Shown piece by piece: positions 55,296 to 63,825 of a stretch of 64,000 bases of DNA. Numbering within the stretch: position 1 is the first letter of the stretch; every line of letters starts with the position of its first letter. The DNA comes from Streptomyces coffeae. Lineage in GTDB: Bacteria > Actinomycetota > Actinomycetes > Streptomycetales > Streptomycetaceae. The notes beneath the pieces were generated by a model. It was not told where the DNA came from and ran no database searches. It saw only the letters and a program-made list of their open reading frames with translations. A program made the position numbers and the translations under genes. The stretch is taken from the NCBI RefSeq assembly GCF_016741875.1, contig NZ_JAERRF010000009.1, forward strand, positions 310,001 through 374,000, read 5' to 3'.

Positions 55296-55907
55296 TCAGA
55301 TCCCGGGGAACTCCGGCGGCAGGCCGAGTTCCTCCGCGACCGGCCGCCAGATGGCGGCCAGCACGTCGTCCACGTTGACCGTGGGATCGCCGAGCATCAG
55401 CCGGATGCCGTAGCCGTCACTCAGCGCAAGCACCAGGGTGCTGAGGCGGTCGACGTCGGCCGACCGGAATGCGCCGGAGGCCACACCCTGCTCGATCGCT
55501 CCGCCGACCCATGCGTGGAGCTGGGCGTACAGATCGACGGCGAACAGCCGCGTCTTCTCGTCGCGCAGCGACCGGACCCACAGCTCCTGCCACAGGCGCC
55601 AGTCCTGGCGGAGTTCGGGGTCCGTCGGCAGCAGGCTGTGCACGATACGGGCCAGGACGACGGCGGCGGGGGCCGTCGTGGTGTCGTCCTCGAGACCGGC
55701 GGAGGTGGCGAAGGAGTGGGTCATCGCCTCCGTGAAGAGCTTCTCGCGGGTGTCGAAGTGGTAGTGCAGCAGGGCGGTGGACACCCCGGCGCGCTCGGCC
55801 ACCATCTTCATCCGGATCTTCTCGAAGCCGACCTCGGCGATGGCCTCGCATGCGGCGGACAGGATGCGCTCGCGGGTCTCCTCCGCGGTGCGCGCCCTGG
55901 TCTCCAT
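55296..55907 (-). CDS. TetR family regulator of the acyl-CoA operon
   Basis: The 203-residue protein has the HTH segment TRERILSAACEAIAEVGFEKIRMKMVAERAGVSTALLHYHFDTREKLF and a C-terminal ligand domain. ATG 55907 follows GGGAGGG. It is the last gene of the operon, 48 bases after the hydroxyacyl-CoA dehydrogenase. It probably binds the two TAACTAGTTA-type palindromes near 63650-63726, using acyl-CoA as a likely ligand (inference). Confidence 0.92.
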   Translation of the reverse strand: METRARTAEETRERILSAACEAIAEVGFEKIRMKMVAERAGVSTALLHYHFDTREKLFTEAMTHSFATSAGLEDDTTTAPAAVVLARIVHSLLPTDPELRQDWRLWQELWVRSLRDEKTRLFAVDLYAQLHAWVGGAIEQGVASGAFRSADVDRLSTLVLALSDGYGIRLMLGDPTVNVDDVLAAIWRPVAEELGLPPEFPGI

Positions 55908-55955
55908 GTCGTGCCCTCCCCCACTCGTCGTACGGTGTGCCGTGGCCATCATCCC

Positions 55956-56864
55956 TCACCGCGTTTCCGGCCGCGGAACCGCCGTGCCGGGTGTGGGTGT
56001 GCGGTCCGGGTAGCTGTGGAAGCCCTGCCCCGACTTCCGGCCGAGCAGACCGGCGTCGACCATGCGGGCCAGCAGCGGTGGCGGCGAGTAGTGCGGTTCC
56101 CTGAACTCGTCGTAGAGGGAGTCGGCGATGGCGTGGGTGGTGTCCAGGCCGATGAGATCGGCCAGGGCGAGCGGGCCCAGCGGGTGGGCGCAGCCCAGGA
56201 CCATGCCACGGTCGATGTCCTGGGCGGTGGCGATGCCGGATTCGACCATGCGGATGGCGGCCAGCAGATACGGGACGAGCAGCGCGTTCACGACGAATCC
56301 GGCGCGGTCGGGGGCGCGGACGACCTCTTTGCCGAGGGTGCCGGTGGTGAAGGTCTCGGCCCGGTCGAGGGTGTCGGCCGAGGTGAGCAGGGAGGGCACC
56401 AGCTCCACCAGCCGCAGTACCGGTACCGGGTTGAAGAAGTGCACCCCGATGACATGGCCGGGGCGCGAGGTGGCGGTGGCCAGCCGGATGACGGGGATGG
56501 CGGAGGTGTTGGTGGCCAGGATGCAGTCGTCGGAGGTGAGGATGGCATCCAGGCGGGTGAACACATCGAGCTTGACCTGTTCGTCCTCGGCCACGGCTTC
56601 GACGACCAGATCACGGTCGTGCAGTGCGTCCAGGTCGTCGGTGACGGTGATCAGTGCCAGGGCTTCGTCGCGGAGGGCGGGGGTGAGTCCGCCGCGGGCG
56701 GTGGCGCGCTCCAGTGAGCGCGCGATGCGCTCCTGTCCCGCGCGTGCCGCCCGGGCGTCGCGCTCCGCGACGGTCACCGGCAGTCCGGCGCGTGCGCAGA
56801 CTTCGGCGATGCCCGCGCCCATGAGGCCGCAGCCCACTACTCCGACGCGTTCGATGCCACCCAT
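55956..56864 (-). CDS. 3-hydroxyacyl-CoA (3-hydroxybutyryl-CoA) dehydrogenase
   Basis: The 302-residue protein has the NAD motif VGVVGCGLMGAGIAEVCARAG, VVEAVAEDEQVKLDVFTRLD, NTSAIPV, and the catalytic-region HFFNPVPVLRLVELVP and GKEVVRAPDRAGFVVNALLVPYLLAAIRMVESGIA. It oxidises 3-hydroxyacyl-CoA to 3-oxoacyl-CoA. ATG 56864 follows AAGGAA. It is 88 bases after the first acyl-CoA dehydrogenase in the operon. No enoyl-CoA hydratase or thiolase is in the window. Confidence 0.93.
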   Translation of the reverse strand: MGGIERVGVVGCGLMGAGIAEVCARAGLPVTVAERDARAARAGQERIARSLERATARGGLTPALRDEALALITVTDDLDALHDRDLVVEAVAEDEQVKLDVFTRLDAILTSDDCILATNTSAIPVIRLATATSRPGHVIGVHFFNPVPVLRLVELVPSLLTSADTLDRAETFTTGTLGKEVVRAPDRAGFVVNALLVPYLLAAIRMVESGIATAQDIDRGMVLGCAHPLGPLALADLIGLDTTHAIADSLYDEFREPHYSPPPLLARMVDAGLLGRKSGQGFHSYPDRTPTPGTAVPRPETR

Positions 56865-56952
56865 CGGGGTTCCTTCCTGCCGTGCTTCGTGGGGCCTTCG
56901 TAGCGGGCTCCCGGGGGCGGGCCGGCCCGTGCCCGCCCCCGGGAGCGTGGGA

Positions 56953-58128
56953 TCAGCGGGTGCCGGGCAGTTCCAGGACTCCCGTACCGCGCTTGACCAG
57001 TTCATTGGCGATGATCAGTCGCTGGATCTCGGAGGTGCCCTCCCAGATCCGGTCCACCCGCAGCTCGCGGTAGAGGCGCTCGACGGCGTAGGAACGGTCG
57101 TAGCCACGGCCGCCGAAGATCTGGAGACACCGGTCGATCACCCGGCCCGACGCCTCGCTGGCGGCGAGCTTGGCGATGGACGCCTTGGCGTGCAGGGTCT
57201 TGCGGTCATCCGGGGACGCCTGGTCGACCTCCCACGCCACCTGGTGGGTGTAGGCGCGGTTGACCGCGATGTCCACCGCGCAGTCGGCCAGCATGCCCTG
57301 GATCAGCTGGTAGCTGGATATGGGGGCGCCGAACTGCTCTCGCTCCACGGCCCAGTCCCGGGCGAGTTCCAGCGCCCGCTCGGCCGCGCCGATGGTCCGT
57401 GCGGCGATCATCAGACGCTCCTCGGTGAACCACGAGCGGGTGATGTCGTAGCCCTCGCCGATGCCGCCGAGCACGGCGTCCTCGCCCACCTGGACATCGG
57501 TGAACGTGAACTCGGGGTGCTCGTAGACGAAGGTGTGCATGAAGCGGGGGACCCGGGTCATCTCGATGCCGGGAGTGTCCTTGTCGACGAGGAAGAGCGT
57601 GGGGGCGCGCTCGGGTCCGGCGGCGGCGAGGACGATCATGAAGTCGGCGTGGTCTCCGACGGTCACGAACCACTTCTCACCGTTGAGCACCCATCCGGCC
57701 TCGTTCCTGGTCGCCGTGGTGGCCAGGTTCTGCGGGTCGGATCCGGCGCCGGGCTCGGTCACCGCGTAGCAGTCGCGCCGCCGTCCCTCGATGACGGGGA
57801 CGAGGAAGCGTTCGCGCTGCTCGGGGGTGCAGAAGCGCAGCGCGTTGGCGGGCCGCCACACCATGTCCCACAGGGCGCCGGTGAGCCGCCCCAACTCCTC
57901 CTGGACGGTGGCCTGTTCGGCGATGGTGAGGCCCGCGCCACCCCATTCGGCGGGCATGTTGACCGCCTGGAGTCCGGAGTCGAGGACCGCGTCGCGGATG
58001 GTGGCGTGGGCGCTGTCGGGCAGGCCGTTGTTCTCCTCGCAGGCGAGTTCGTAGCCCGCGATGAGGTCGGTGAGCGCGCGGGCGTCGGCCTTGAGTCGGG
58101 TCTGACGTTCGGTGAGACGGAAGTCCAT
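56953..58128 (-). CDS. Acyl-CoA dehydrogenase, tandem copy 1
   Basis: The 391-residue protein shows DCYAVTEPGAGSDPQNLATT (FAD/substrate loop), WVLNGEKWFVTVGDHADFMIV, IGAAERALELARDWAVEREQFG, and the C-terminal DRCLQIFGGRGYDRSYAVERLYRELRVDRIWEGTSEIQRLIIA with the family glutamate in the GTSEIQ loop. It is closely related to the next gene upstream, consistent with tandem duplication. It needs an electron acceptor: none of the usual ETF genes are near. Confidence 0.95.
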   Translation of the reverse strand: MDFRLTERQTRLKADARALTDLIAGYELACEENNGLPDSAHATIRDAVLDSGLQAVNMPAEWGGAGLTIAEQATVQEELGRLTGALWDMVWRPANALRFCTPEQRERFLVPVIEGRRRDCYAVTEPGAGSDPQNLATTATRNEAGWVLNGEKWFVTVGDHADFMIVLAAAGPERAPTLFLVDKDTPGIEMTRVPRFMHTFVYEHPEFTFTDVQVGEDAVLGGIGEGYDITRSWFTEERLMIAARTIGAAERALELARDWAVEREQFGAPISSYQLIQGMLADCAVDIAVNRAYTHQVAWEVDQASPDDRKTLHAKASIAKLAASEASGRVIDRCLQIFGGRGYDRSYAVERLYRELRVDRIWEGTSEIQRLIIANELVKRGTGVLELPGTR

Positions 58129-58172
58129 GGCGGTCCTCACTGCTTCGAGGGGTGGTGGCGGGGGTGGGGTGG

Positions 58173-59345
58173 TCAGTGGGTGGGCAGGGCGAGGGCCCGG
58201 GTGCCGCGCTTGATGAGCTCGTTGGCGATGATCAGCCGCTGGATCTCGGAGGTGCCCTCCCAGATGCGGTCCACCCGCAGCTCGCGGTACATGCGCTCGA
58301 CGGCGTAAGAGCGGTCGTAGCCACGGCCGCCGAAGATCTGGAGACACCGGTCGACCACCCGGCCGGCGGCCTCGCTGGCGGCGAGCTTGGCGGTGGACGC
58401 CTTGGCGTGCAGGGTCTTGCGGTCGGTGCCCGGCTGGTCGGCCTCCCAGGCGACCTGGTGGGTGTAGGCGCGGTTGACGGCGATGTCCACGGCGCAGTCG
58501 GCCAGCATGCCCTGGATCAGCTGGTAGCCCGCGATGGGCCCGCCGAACTGCTTCCGCCCGATGGCCCACTCACGGGCGAGCTCCAGGGCGCGCTCGGCCG
58601 CGCCGACGGTGCGGGCCGCGATCATCAGGCGCTCGTCGGTGAACCACTCCTTGGTCAGTTCGTAGCCCTGTCCGACGCCGCCGAGCACATCCTCGTCGGC
58701 GACGAAGACATCGGTGAAGGTGAACTCGGGGTGGCCGTTGACGGCGGAGTGCATGAAGTGGGGCACCCGGGTCATCTCCACACCCGGGGCGGACTTGTCG
58801 ACGAAGAACAGCGTGGGCAGCCGGTCGGGTCCCGCGTCCGCCTGCACCAGCAGGAAGTCGGCGATGTCGCCGCAGGTGACGAACCACTTCTCACCGTTCA
58901 CCAGCCAGCCGCCGTCGGTGCGGGTGGCGGTGGAGGTGCCGGCGGAGGGGTCGGATCCGGCGCCCGGCTCGGTCACCGCGAACGCGTCGAACTTCTCGGC
59001 GCGCACCACGGGGAGCAGGTACTTCTCGCGCTGCCGCTCGTCGCCGTAGGCGAGGACGTTGGCGGGCCGCCAGGGTATGTCCCACAGGCAGTTGGTGGCC
59101 TTTCCGAACTCCTCCTCGACGATGACCTGGTCCAGGAGGCTGAGTCCGGCGCCGCCCCACTCGGCGGGCATGTTGATGGCGTAGACCCCGGCGTCCATGG
59201 CGGCGCGGGTCAGTTCCGCGACGGTCTCCTGCGGCAGGGGGCCGCCCGCCTGCTCGGACTCGTCCTCGTACGCCATGAGGAGTCGGGCGTAGCCGGCCGC
59301 GCGCCGCTTCAGGTCGGCCTGTTCGGGGGTGTAACGCATGTCCAT
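58173..59345 (-). CDS. Acyl-CoA dehydrogenase, tandem copy 2
   Basis: The 390-residue protein shows FDAFAVTEPGAGSDPSAGTST, WLVNGEKWFVTCGDIADFLLVQ, and the same C-terminal block as copy 1 (DRCLQIFGGRGYDRSYAVERMYRELRVDRIWEGTSEIQ). The two copies agree over most of their length, with differences concentrated in the N-terminal helical domain and substrate loop, suggesting different chain preferences or a heteromer. ATG 59345 is preceded by AGAGGT. It lies 43 bases after the acyl-CoA synthetase. Confidence 0.95.
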   Translation of the reverse strand: MDMRYTPEQADLKRRAAGYARLLMAYEDESEQAGGPLPQETVAELTRAAMDAGVYAINMPAEWGGAGLSLLDQVIVEEEFGKATNCLWDIPWRPANVLAYGDERQREKYLLPVVRAEKFDAFAVTEPGAGSDPSAGTSTATRTDGGWLVNGEKWFVTCGDIADFLLVQADAGPDRLPTLFFVDKSAPGVEMTRVPHFMHSAVNGHPEFTFTDVFVADEDVLGGVGQGYELTKEWFTDERLMIAARTVGAAERALELAREWAIGRKQFGGPIAGYQLIQGMLADCAVDIAVNRAYTHQVAWEADQPGTDRKTLHAKASTAKLAASEAAGRVVDRCLQIFGGRGYDRSYAVERMYRELRVDRIWEGTSEIQRLIIANELIKRGTRALALPTH

Positions 59346-59388
59346 GGAAGACCTCTTCGGTACGGGTTCGGGCTGCGGGTGCGGTGGG

Positions 59389-61449
59389 TCAGACGAGAAC
59401 CGCGCGGGAGTCGAGTGCGAGCACTCCGGCGGGCTGGACGAGGAGCGGGTTGACTTCCAGTTCGGCTATCTCGGGGTGGGCGGCGGCGAAGGCGGTGATG
59501 CGCTCGATCGCCTCGGCGGCGGCGGCGATGTCCACCGCGGGGCGGCCTCGGACGCCGTCGAGCAGCGGGGCGGTGCGCAGCCGGCGCAGCAGGTGGAGCG
59601 CGTGATCGGCGGGTACGGGGGCCAGGGCGAAGGCGACGTCGCGCAGGACCTCGGCGAGGATGCCACCAAGACCCACCATGGCGACCGGGCCGAAGCGCGG
59701 ATCGCGGTTGACGCCGACGATCAGCTCGATACCGTCGGAGAGGTCGGCCATGGCCTCCACGGAGTAGGAGGGCGCGCCGAGGCGGGCGTGCATATCGCGG
59801 TAGGCGGCGAGCAGTTCGTCCGGCCCGGCCAGGCCGAGTGCCACTCCCCCGGCGTCCGACTTGTGCAGCAGGTGGAGCGCCTTGAGGACGTAGGGGCCGG
59901 AGATCTCGCTTGCGGCGGCGCGCAGTTCGTCCTCGTCGTGGATCTCGCGTGCGGCCGGGAAGGGGATGCCCGCGGCTTCCAGGGCCCTGCGGGTCTCCAG
60001 ATAGCCGGTCCGCTCCAGGGGCGTGGCGGCCCGCGGAAGGGGGGTCACGCCGGACGCGGGCGTGGTGGCGCCGGGTCGGGCCAGGGCGGCGAGGGCGCGG
60101 GCCGCGTCCTCCGTGGCCCCGAAGACGGGGATACCGCCCGCGGTGAGGGTGCGGCAGCTGGGCGAGCCCGGGTACATCGACTGCACGACCAGGGGTTTGG
60201 CGCTCTCCTGGTGCCGGGCGACGATGGCACGGGCCGCCTCCTGCTCGCCGCGGGCCAGTGCCGCGCCGCCACCGAGACCACCGCCCGCGTCGGCGTAGCC
60301 GCCGAAGTAGCCGGTCATCAGGACGGCGTCGGTCTCCTCGGCCTCCAGCAGGGCAGTGACGGTCCCGGTGTACGAGGCGGGGTCCTGCTCCCCCATACCG
60401 GCCAGGTCGACGGGGTTGCCGAGGGCGGACTGCTCCCACAGCACCTCCCGCAGGCTGTCCTGGGTGTCCGGGGTGAGTTCGGGCACGGTCAGGCCCGCGG
60501 CTTCGACGGCGTCGGCGGCGATGACTCCGTGGCCACCGCCGTCGGTGAGGACGGCGACGCCGCGGCCCCGGGCACGTCGTTCCCCGGCCAGGGCGGCGAG
60601 GACGACGGTGAGTTCACGCGGGGTGGCGACGAGTTCGACTCCGGCGTCCCGGCAGGCGGCGGTGACGACATCGGCGGAGGTGGTCAGGGCTCCGGTGTGC
60701 GACTGTGCGCTGCGTGCCGAGGCGTCGCCACGTCCGGCGGTCAGCAGCACCACCGGCTTGCCCGCGACGGCGGCGGCCTCGGCGAAGGCCCGGCCGTCGG
60801 CGAAGTCCTCGGCGTAGACGGCGATGGCGCGGGTGCCTTCGTGGCGGGCGCAGTCGGCGAGGAGGTCGACGAGGGTGACGTCGGCCTGGTTGCCGAGCGA
60901 GACGAACCGGGAGAAGCCGAGGCCGTGTGGTGCGAAGCGGAGCTGGAGTTCGAGGGCGAGGTTGCCGCTCTGGCTGAGCAGGGCGATCCCGCCGGGGGTG
61001 AAGGTGTCGGAGGCGAGGAAGAGGTCGGTGGTGTTGTCGGCGACGCCCAGGCAGTTGGGGCCGACCATCACGGCGCCCGCGGCACGCACCCGTTCGGCGA
61101 CCACGCGCTGGCGTTCGCGTCCGGCGGCGCCGGTCTCGGCGAAGCCCGCGGTGATGGCGACGATCGCGCGGGCCCCGCAGGCCAGGGCCTCATCGACGGC
61201 GGCCTCGAACCCGGCGGCGGGCACCGAGACCACGGCCAGGTCGACGGGTGCGCCGATCGCCCGGATGCTGGGTGCCACGGTGCGGCCCAGGACCGTTCCG
61301 CCACGGCGGTTGACGAGGTGGACGGGACGCCGGTGGTCCGCCCGTACGGCCTGGGAGGCGATGGCGTGACCGTACTTGGCGGGGTCGTCGCTGGCTCCGA
61401 CGACCGCCACGGACACGGGGTCGAAGAGGGCTGTCAGATCGCGTCCCAT
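59389..61449 (-). CDS. NDP-forming acyl-CoA synthetase (ACD family)
   Basis: The 686-residue fusion has an N-terminal CoA-binding domain (SVAVVGASDDPAKYGHAIA), a succinyl-CoA-ligase-like domain (ITAGFAETGAAGRERQRVVAE; GPNCLGVADNT), the phosphohistidine region SARSAQSHTGALT and a C-terminal ATP-grasp domain (GGVALGLAGPDELLAAYRDM; LEVNPLLV). It activates acids to CoA esters with ATP/ADP exchange, instead of the AMP-forming route. ATG 61449 shares one base with the ferredoxin stop (TGATG), so the two are translationally coupled. Confidence 0.9.
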   Translation of the reverse strand: MGRDLTALFDPVSVAVVGASDDPAKYGHAIASQAVRADHRRPVHLVNRRGGTVLGRTVAPSIRAIGAPVDLAVVSVPAAGFEAAVDEALACGARAIVAITAGFAETGAAGRERQRVVAERVRAAGAVMVGPNCLGVADNTTDLFLASDTFTPGGIALLSQSGNLALELQLRFAPHGLGFSRFVSLGNQADVTLVDLLADCARHEGTRAIAVYAEDFADGRAFAEAAAVAGKPVVLLTAGRGDASARSAQSHTGALTTSADVVTAACRDAGVELVATPRELTVVLAALAGERRARGRGVAVLTDGGGHGVIAADAVEAAGLTVPELTPDTQDSLREVLWEQSALGNPVDLAGMGEQDPASYTGTVTALLEAEETDAVLMTGYFGGYADAGGGLGGGAALARGEQEAARAIVARHQESAKPLVVQSMYPGSPSCRTLTAGGIPVFGATEDAARALAALARPGATTPASGVTPLPRAATPLERTGYLETRRALEAAGIPFPAAREIHDEDELRAAASEISGPYVLKALHLLHKSDAGGVALGLAGPDELLAAYRDMHARLGAPSYSVEAMADLSDGIELIVGVNRDPRFGPVAMVGLGGILAEVLRDVAFALAPVPADHALHLLRRLRTAPLLDGVRGRPAVDIAAAAEAIERITAFAAAHPEIAELEVNPLLVQPAGVLALDSRAVLV

Positions 61450-61640
61450 CACTTCACCAGCCGCAGTGCGGAGTTGGGGCAGACGGCGACGGCTTCGGCC
61501 GCGGCTTCCTCCGAACCCTCGGGCACGGTGGTCACGGTCAGCTGGGCGTAGCCCCATTCGTCGATGTCGATGAAGCCGGGGGCGGGTTCCTGGCACAGGC
61601 CGTAGCCCTGGCAGCGGGTGGAGTCCAGCAGCAGTTTCAT
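61449..61640 (-). CDS. 3Fe-4S ferredoxin
   Basis: The 63-residue protein begins MKLLLDSTRCQGYGLCQEPAPGFIDIDEWG and ends with CPNSALRL. The ligands are C10, C16 and C54 (C-x5-C and CP), the pattern of single-cluster [3Fe-4S] actinobacterial ferredoxins that serve P450s and oxygenases. ATG 61640 is chosen. It lies between the NuoF-like and acyl-CoA synthetase genes, so its partner may be the NuoF-like protein or the Rieske oxygenase divergent to the operon. Confidence 0.93.
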   Translation of the reverse strand: MKLLLDSTRCQGYGLCQEPAPGFIDIDEWGYAQLTVTTVPEGSEEAAAEAVAVCPNSALRLVK

Positions 61641-61728
61641 GGCGGGGTCCTTTCGGGGGCGCGCGCCGACGGCGGGGGCGCTGGAGTTTCTGCGGGGGAC
61701 GCTGGTGTTTTCCTTCGGTGACGCGACG

Positions 61729-62964
61729 TCAGGGGACGGCGACCACAAGGCGGTTGCCGTCAAGGGGTGGTGCGGCGGAGCAGACGGCGCAGGGGGTGTC
61801 CTGGTGGTCGCTCACCCGGTCCGGGAAGTGCGTGAGGAGGGTGGCGGCGATGCGCGCCGCGGCGTCGAGGAGTCCGCAGGCGCCGCGGCCGGGCAGCTGG
61901 GTGGACCAGCGCAGCAGCTTGGCGGTGTCCTCCTCGCCGTTCTCGCAGCGGGCCACCGCGGCGAGGGTCTCGGCCAGCGCCCGGGTTCCGGAGACACAGA
62001 CGCCGCACTGGCGGGCGCTCTGCGCGGCGAGATATCCGGCGGCGTCGGCGGCGGCCGCGACCGGGCAGTCCTCGGGAGCCAGGAAGTGCAGTGCGCCGCA
62101 TCCCAGCGCGCCGCCCGCGGCCGCGAGTTCATCGTGGTCGAGCCGCAGATCGGACCAGCCCGCGCCGTGCACGCCACCGAACAGGCCGCCGAGCAGGACC
62201 GCGGGGGCCCTGCCGTGCCCTGACAGATCGGCGAGGGTCTTGAGATGGGTGCCCGCGGGCGCCTCGACGAGCACCGGTTCGCTCCCCGGCCCGGCGATGG
62301 TGACGAGGTGGGTGGTGGCCACCGCTGCCACGGCGTCGGGGTGCGAGGTGAGCAGGGCGATACGGGCCAGGGTCTCCACGTTGGCGACGAGGGTGGGGGC
62401 GCCGCCGACCCCGCGTTCGAAGGGGCGCGGGGGTTTGGCGGTGGGCAGCGCGGGCCCGCCGTCGATACGGCGCACCACGGCGCTCTCCTCCCCCGCCACA
62501 TAGGTGTGCTCGGTGACCACGACCTCGACGGGCACCTCGGGGGGCCGTTCGGTGAGCGCGCGGCGGACCGCCGCCTCGGCCGCCGGGTCGGCGAGGTAGA
62601 CATGGCCGCGGTGGGCGCCGGTGATGGCCGCCGCGAGCCGCAGACCGTCCAGGACCAGGTGCGGCCGGTGGCGCAGCAGCCAGCGGTCCTTGACGGAGCC
62701 GGGTTCGCCCTCTTCACCGTTGGCGACGACGACGGTGTCCCCGGGGGCGTCCCGTACGGTGCGGAGTTTGACCGCGGCGGGGAATCCGGCGCCGCCGCGG
62801 CCGCGCAGCCCCGCGGTGGCGATCCGCTCCAGCAGTCGGTCCGGGGCGGGGACGGGGGCGTATCCGCCGGCCGCGCGGTAGCGGGGGAGGTCTTCGCCTC
62901 CGGGTGGTTGCGGGGTGAGAACGGTGGGCTGTCCCTGAGGGGTCAGAGAGAGGATGCCGGTCAT
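61729..62964 (-). CDS. NuoF-like flavoprotein (NADH dehydrogenase 51-kDa family)
   Basis: The 411-residue protein shows the FMN/NADH motif AGLRGRGGAGFPAAVKLRTV, NGEEGEPGSVKDRWLL, VYLADPAAEAAVRRAL, and the SLBB-type GTHLKTLADLSGHGRAPAVLLGG. The C-terminal cluster region reads ARQCGVCVSGTRALAETLAAV where NuoF normally has C-G-x-C-x-x-C: only two cysteines of that triplet remain, with Gly at the third place, and the distal Cys in RGACGLLDAA is present. So a normal [4Fe-4S] cluster is doubtful. ATG 62964 overlaps the previous stop (ATGA). It probably moves electrons between NAD(H), FMN and the ferredoxin or dehydrogenases of this operon. Confidence 0.85.
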   Translation of the reverse strand: MTGILSLTPQGQPTVLTPQPPGGEDLPRYRAAGGYAPVPAPDRLLERIATAGLRGRGGAGFPAAVKLRTVRDAPGDTVVVANGEEGEPGSVKDRWLLRHRPHLVLDGLRLAAAITGAHRGHVYLADPAAEAAVRRALTERPPEVPVEVVVTEHTYVAGEESAVVRRIDGGPALPTAKPPRPFERGVGGAPTLVANVETLARIALLTSHPDAVAAVATTHLVTIAGPGSEPVLVEAPAGTHLKTLADLSGHGRAPAVLLGGLFGGVHGAGWSDLRLDHDELAAAGGALGCGALHFLAPEDCPVAAAADAAGYLAAQSARQCGVCVSGTRALAETLAAVARCENGEEDTAKLLRWSTQLPGRGACGLLDAAARIAATLLTHFPDRVSDHQDTPCAVCSAAPPLDGNRLVVAVP

Positions 62965-63377
62965 ACGGCGGCTCCCTTGTCGGCGCGGTTTCTGAGCCGG
63001 AGCACCGCTTGTTCCAGTGCCTGCCGCTGCGGGGCGGCGCGTTCGTATCCGGCCCCGGGCAGGCCGATGAGCATCCGGTGGTGGTCGAGGACAACCTCGC
63101 CCGCCACCAGTGCCGCGGTCGTCGCGGCGGCGGTTCCTTCGGCGTCGGCCGCTTCGGCGGCCTCGACGACCAGTGCGGTGACTTCGGCGAGATAACCGAG
63201 CCAGCCGCGCTGGGTGCCGCGCAGGATCAGGCGTTCGACCCTGCGGCGTTCCGCCGTGGTCAGCGCTGCCCGGGAGAGGTCGGCCGGGCGGGTGCGCAGG
63301 GCGGCAACCGCGGCGGGCAGTTCTCGTTCGGGCTCGGGGGTGAGGCCGAGCCAGACCAGGCTTCGACGACCGCTCAT
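62961..63377 (-). CDS. Conserved-looking small protein heading the acyl-CoA operon
   Basis: The 138-residue protein starts at ATG 63377 after GGAGG and overlaps the NuoF-like gene by four bases. It is helical and basic (LSRAALTTAERRRVERLILRGTQRGWLGYL), with a central Ala/Thr-rich helix and a C-terminus ALEQAVLRLRNRADKG. No cysteines, signal or membrane segment are seen. The family is unrecognised. It may be an assembly or accessory factor for the NuoF-like protein because the two are coupled. Confidence 0.7.
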   Translation of the reverse strand: MSGRRSLVWLGLTPEPERELPAAVAALRTRPADLSRAALTTAERRRVERLILRGTQRGWLGYLAEVTALVVEAAEAADAEGTAAATTAALVAGEVVLDHHRMLIGLPGAGYERAAPQRQALEQAVLRLRNRADKGAAV

Positions 63378-63647
63378 GCGTGCCTCCGGGGGGCGGGGAC
63401 ATCTCGTCCCCGTGGGGTCGGCGGGGCGGGTAGGGGTGCGGTGAAGGGGGGAAGCGGGGGCGGCGGTGGCTCCGGGGGCCGGTACGGCGCGGACGGAGTT
63501 CCGCGAGGCGCGGGCCGGTCTCGGGGGCGGTCCGCGCGGACCTGTGGGGATCGGGCCCGCTCCGGGTGGCTCGGACCTGCTGATGCGCAGGTGCCCGGAC
63601 GGGACCACGGGTGTGCTGGGCAAGCCGGGTGCGGCCTGCCGCGAGTA

Positions 63648-63667
63648 GACTAACTAACTAGTTAGTC
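63648..63667. promoter_or_regulatory. TetR-type palindrome 1
   Basis: GACTAAC-TAACTA-GTTAGTC is a perfect 7+6+7 inverted repeat that also contains the 14-base palindrome ACTAACTAGTTAGT (63653-63666). It shares GACTAA/TTAGTC half-sites with palindrome 2, centred 59 bases away. Confidence 0.75.
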
Positions 63668-63706
63668 AGCCGACAAGCCTTGACAGCACCCCGAGGCCCC
63701 CGCACT

Positions 63707-63726
63707 CTGACTAACCAATTAGTCAG
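63707..63726. promoter_or_regulatory. TetR-type palindrome 2
   Basis: CTGACTAA-CCAA-TTAGTCAG is a perfect 8+4+8 inverted repeat, 99 bases upstream of the Rieske oxygenase ATG. The probable ligand is the TetR encoded at 55296. Confidence 0.75.
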
Positions 63727-63825
63727 CGAGGTTCACGGCCCGGCCTGAATCAGCCGCCCGCCCGACCCCGCGCAGCCTCAGCCTCACCACCCATCGCCGC
63801 CCGTCGCGGCGTGGAGGAGGATCCG

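Larger units (their letters stand above)
63378..63825. promoter_or_regulatory. Divergent promoter region of the acyl-CoA operon and Rieske oxygenase
   Basis: The 448 bases contain no supported gene. The GC-rich first half reads as low-complexity in all frames. Two operator-like palindromes (63648-63667 and 63707-63726) lie in the second half. Confidence 0.6.

Noticed and set aside
59338..61551. 737-codon plus-strand frame over the NDP-forming synthetase
   Set aside because: Gly/Val/Arg-rich antisense frame; the minus strand carries ATP-grasp and CoA-binding motifs.
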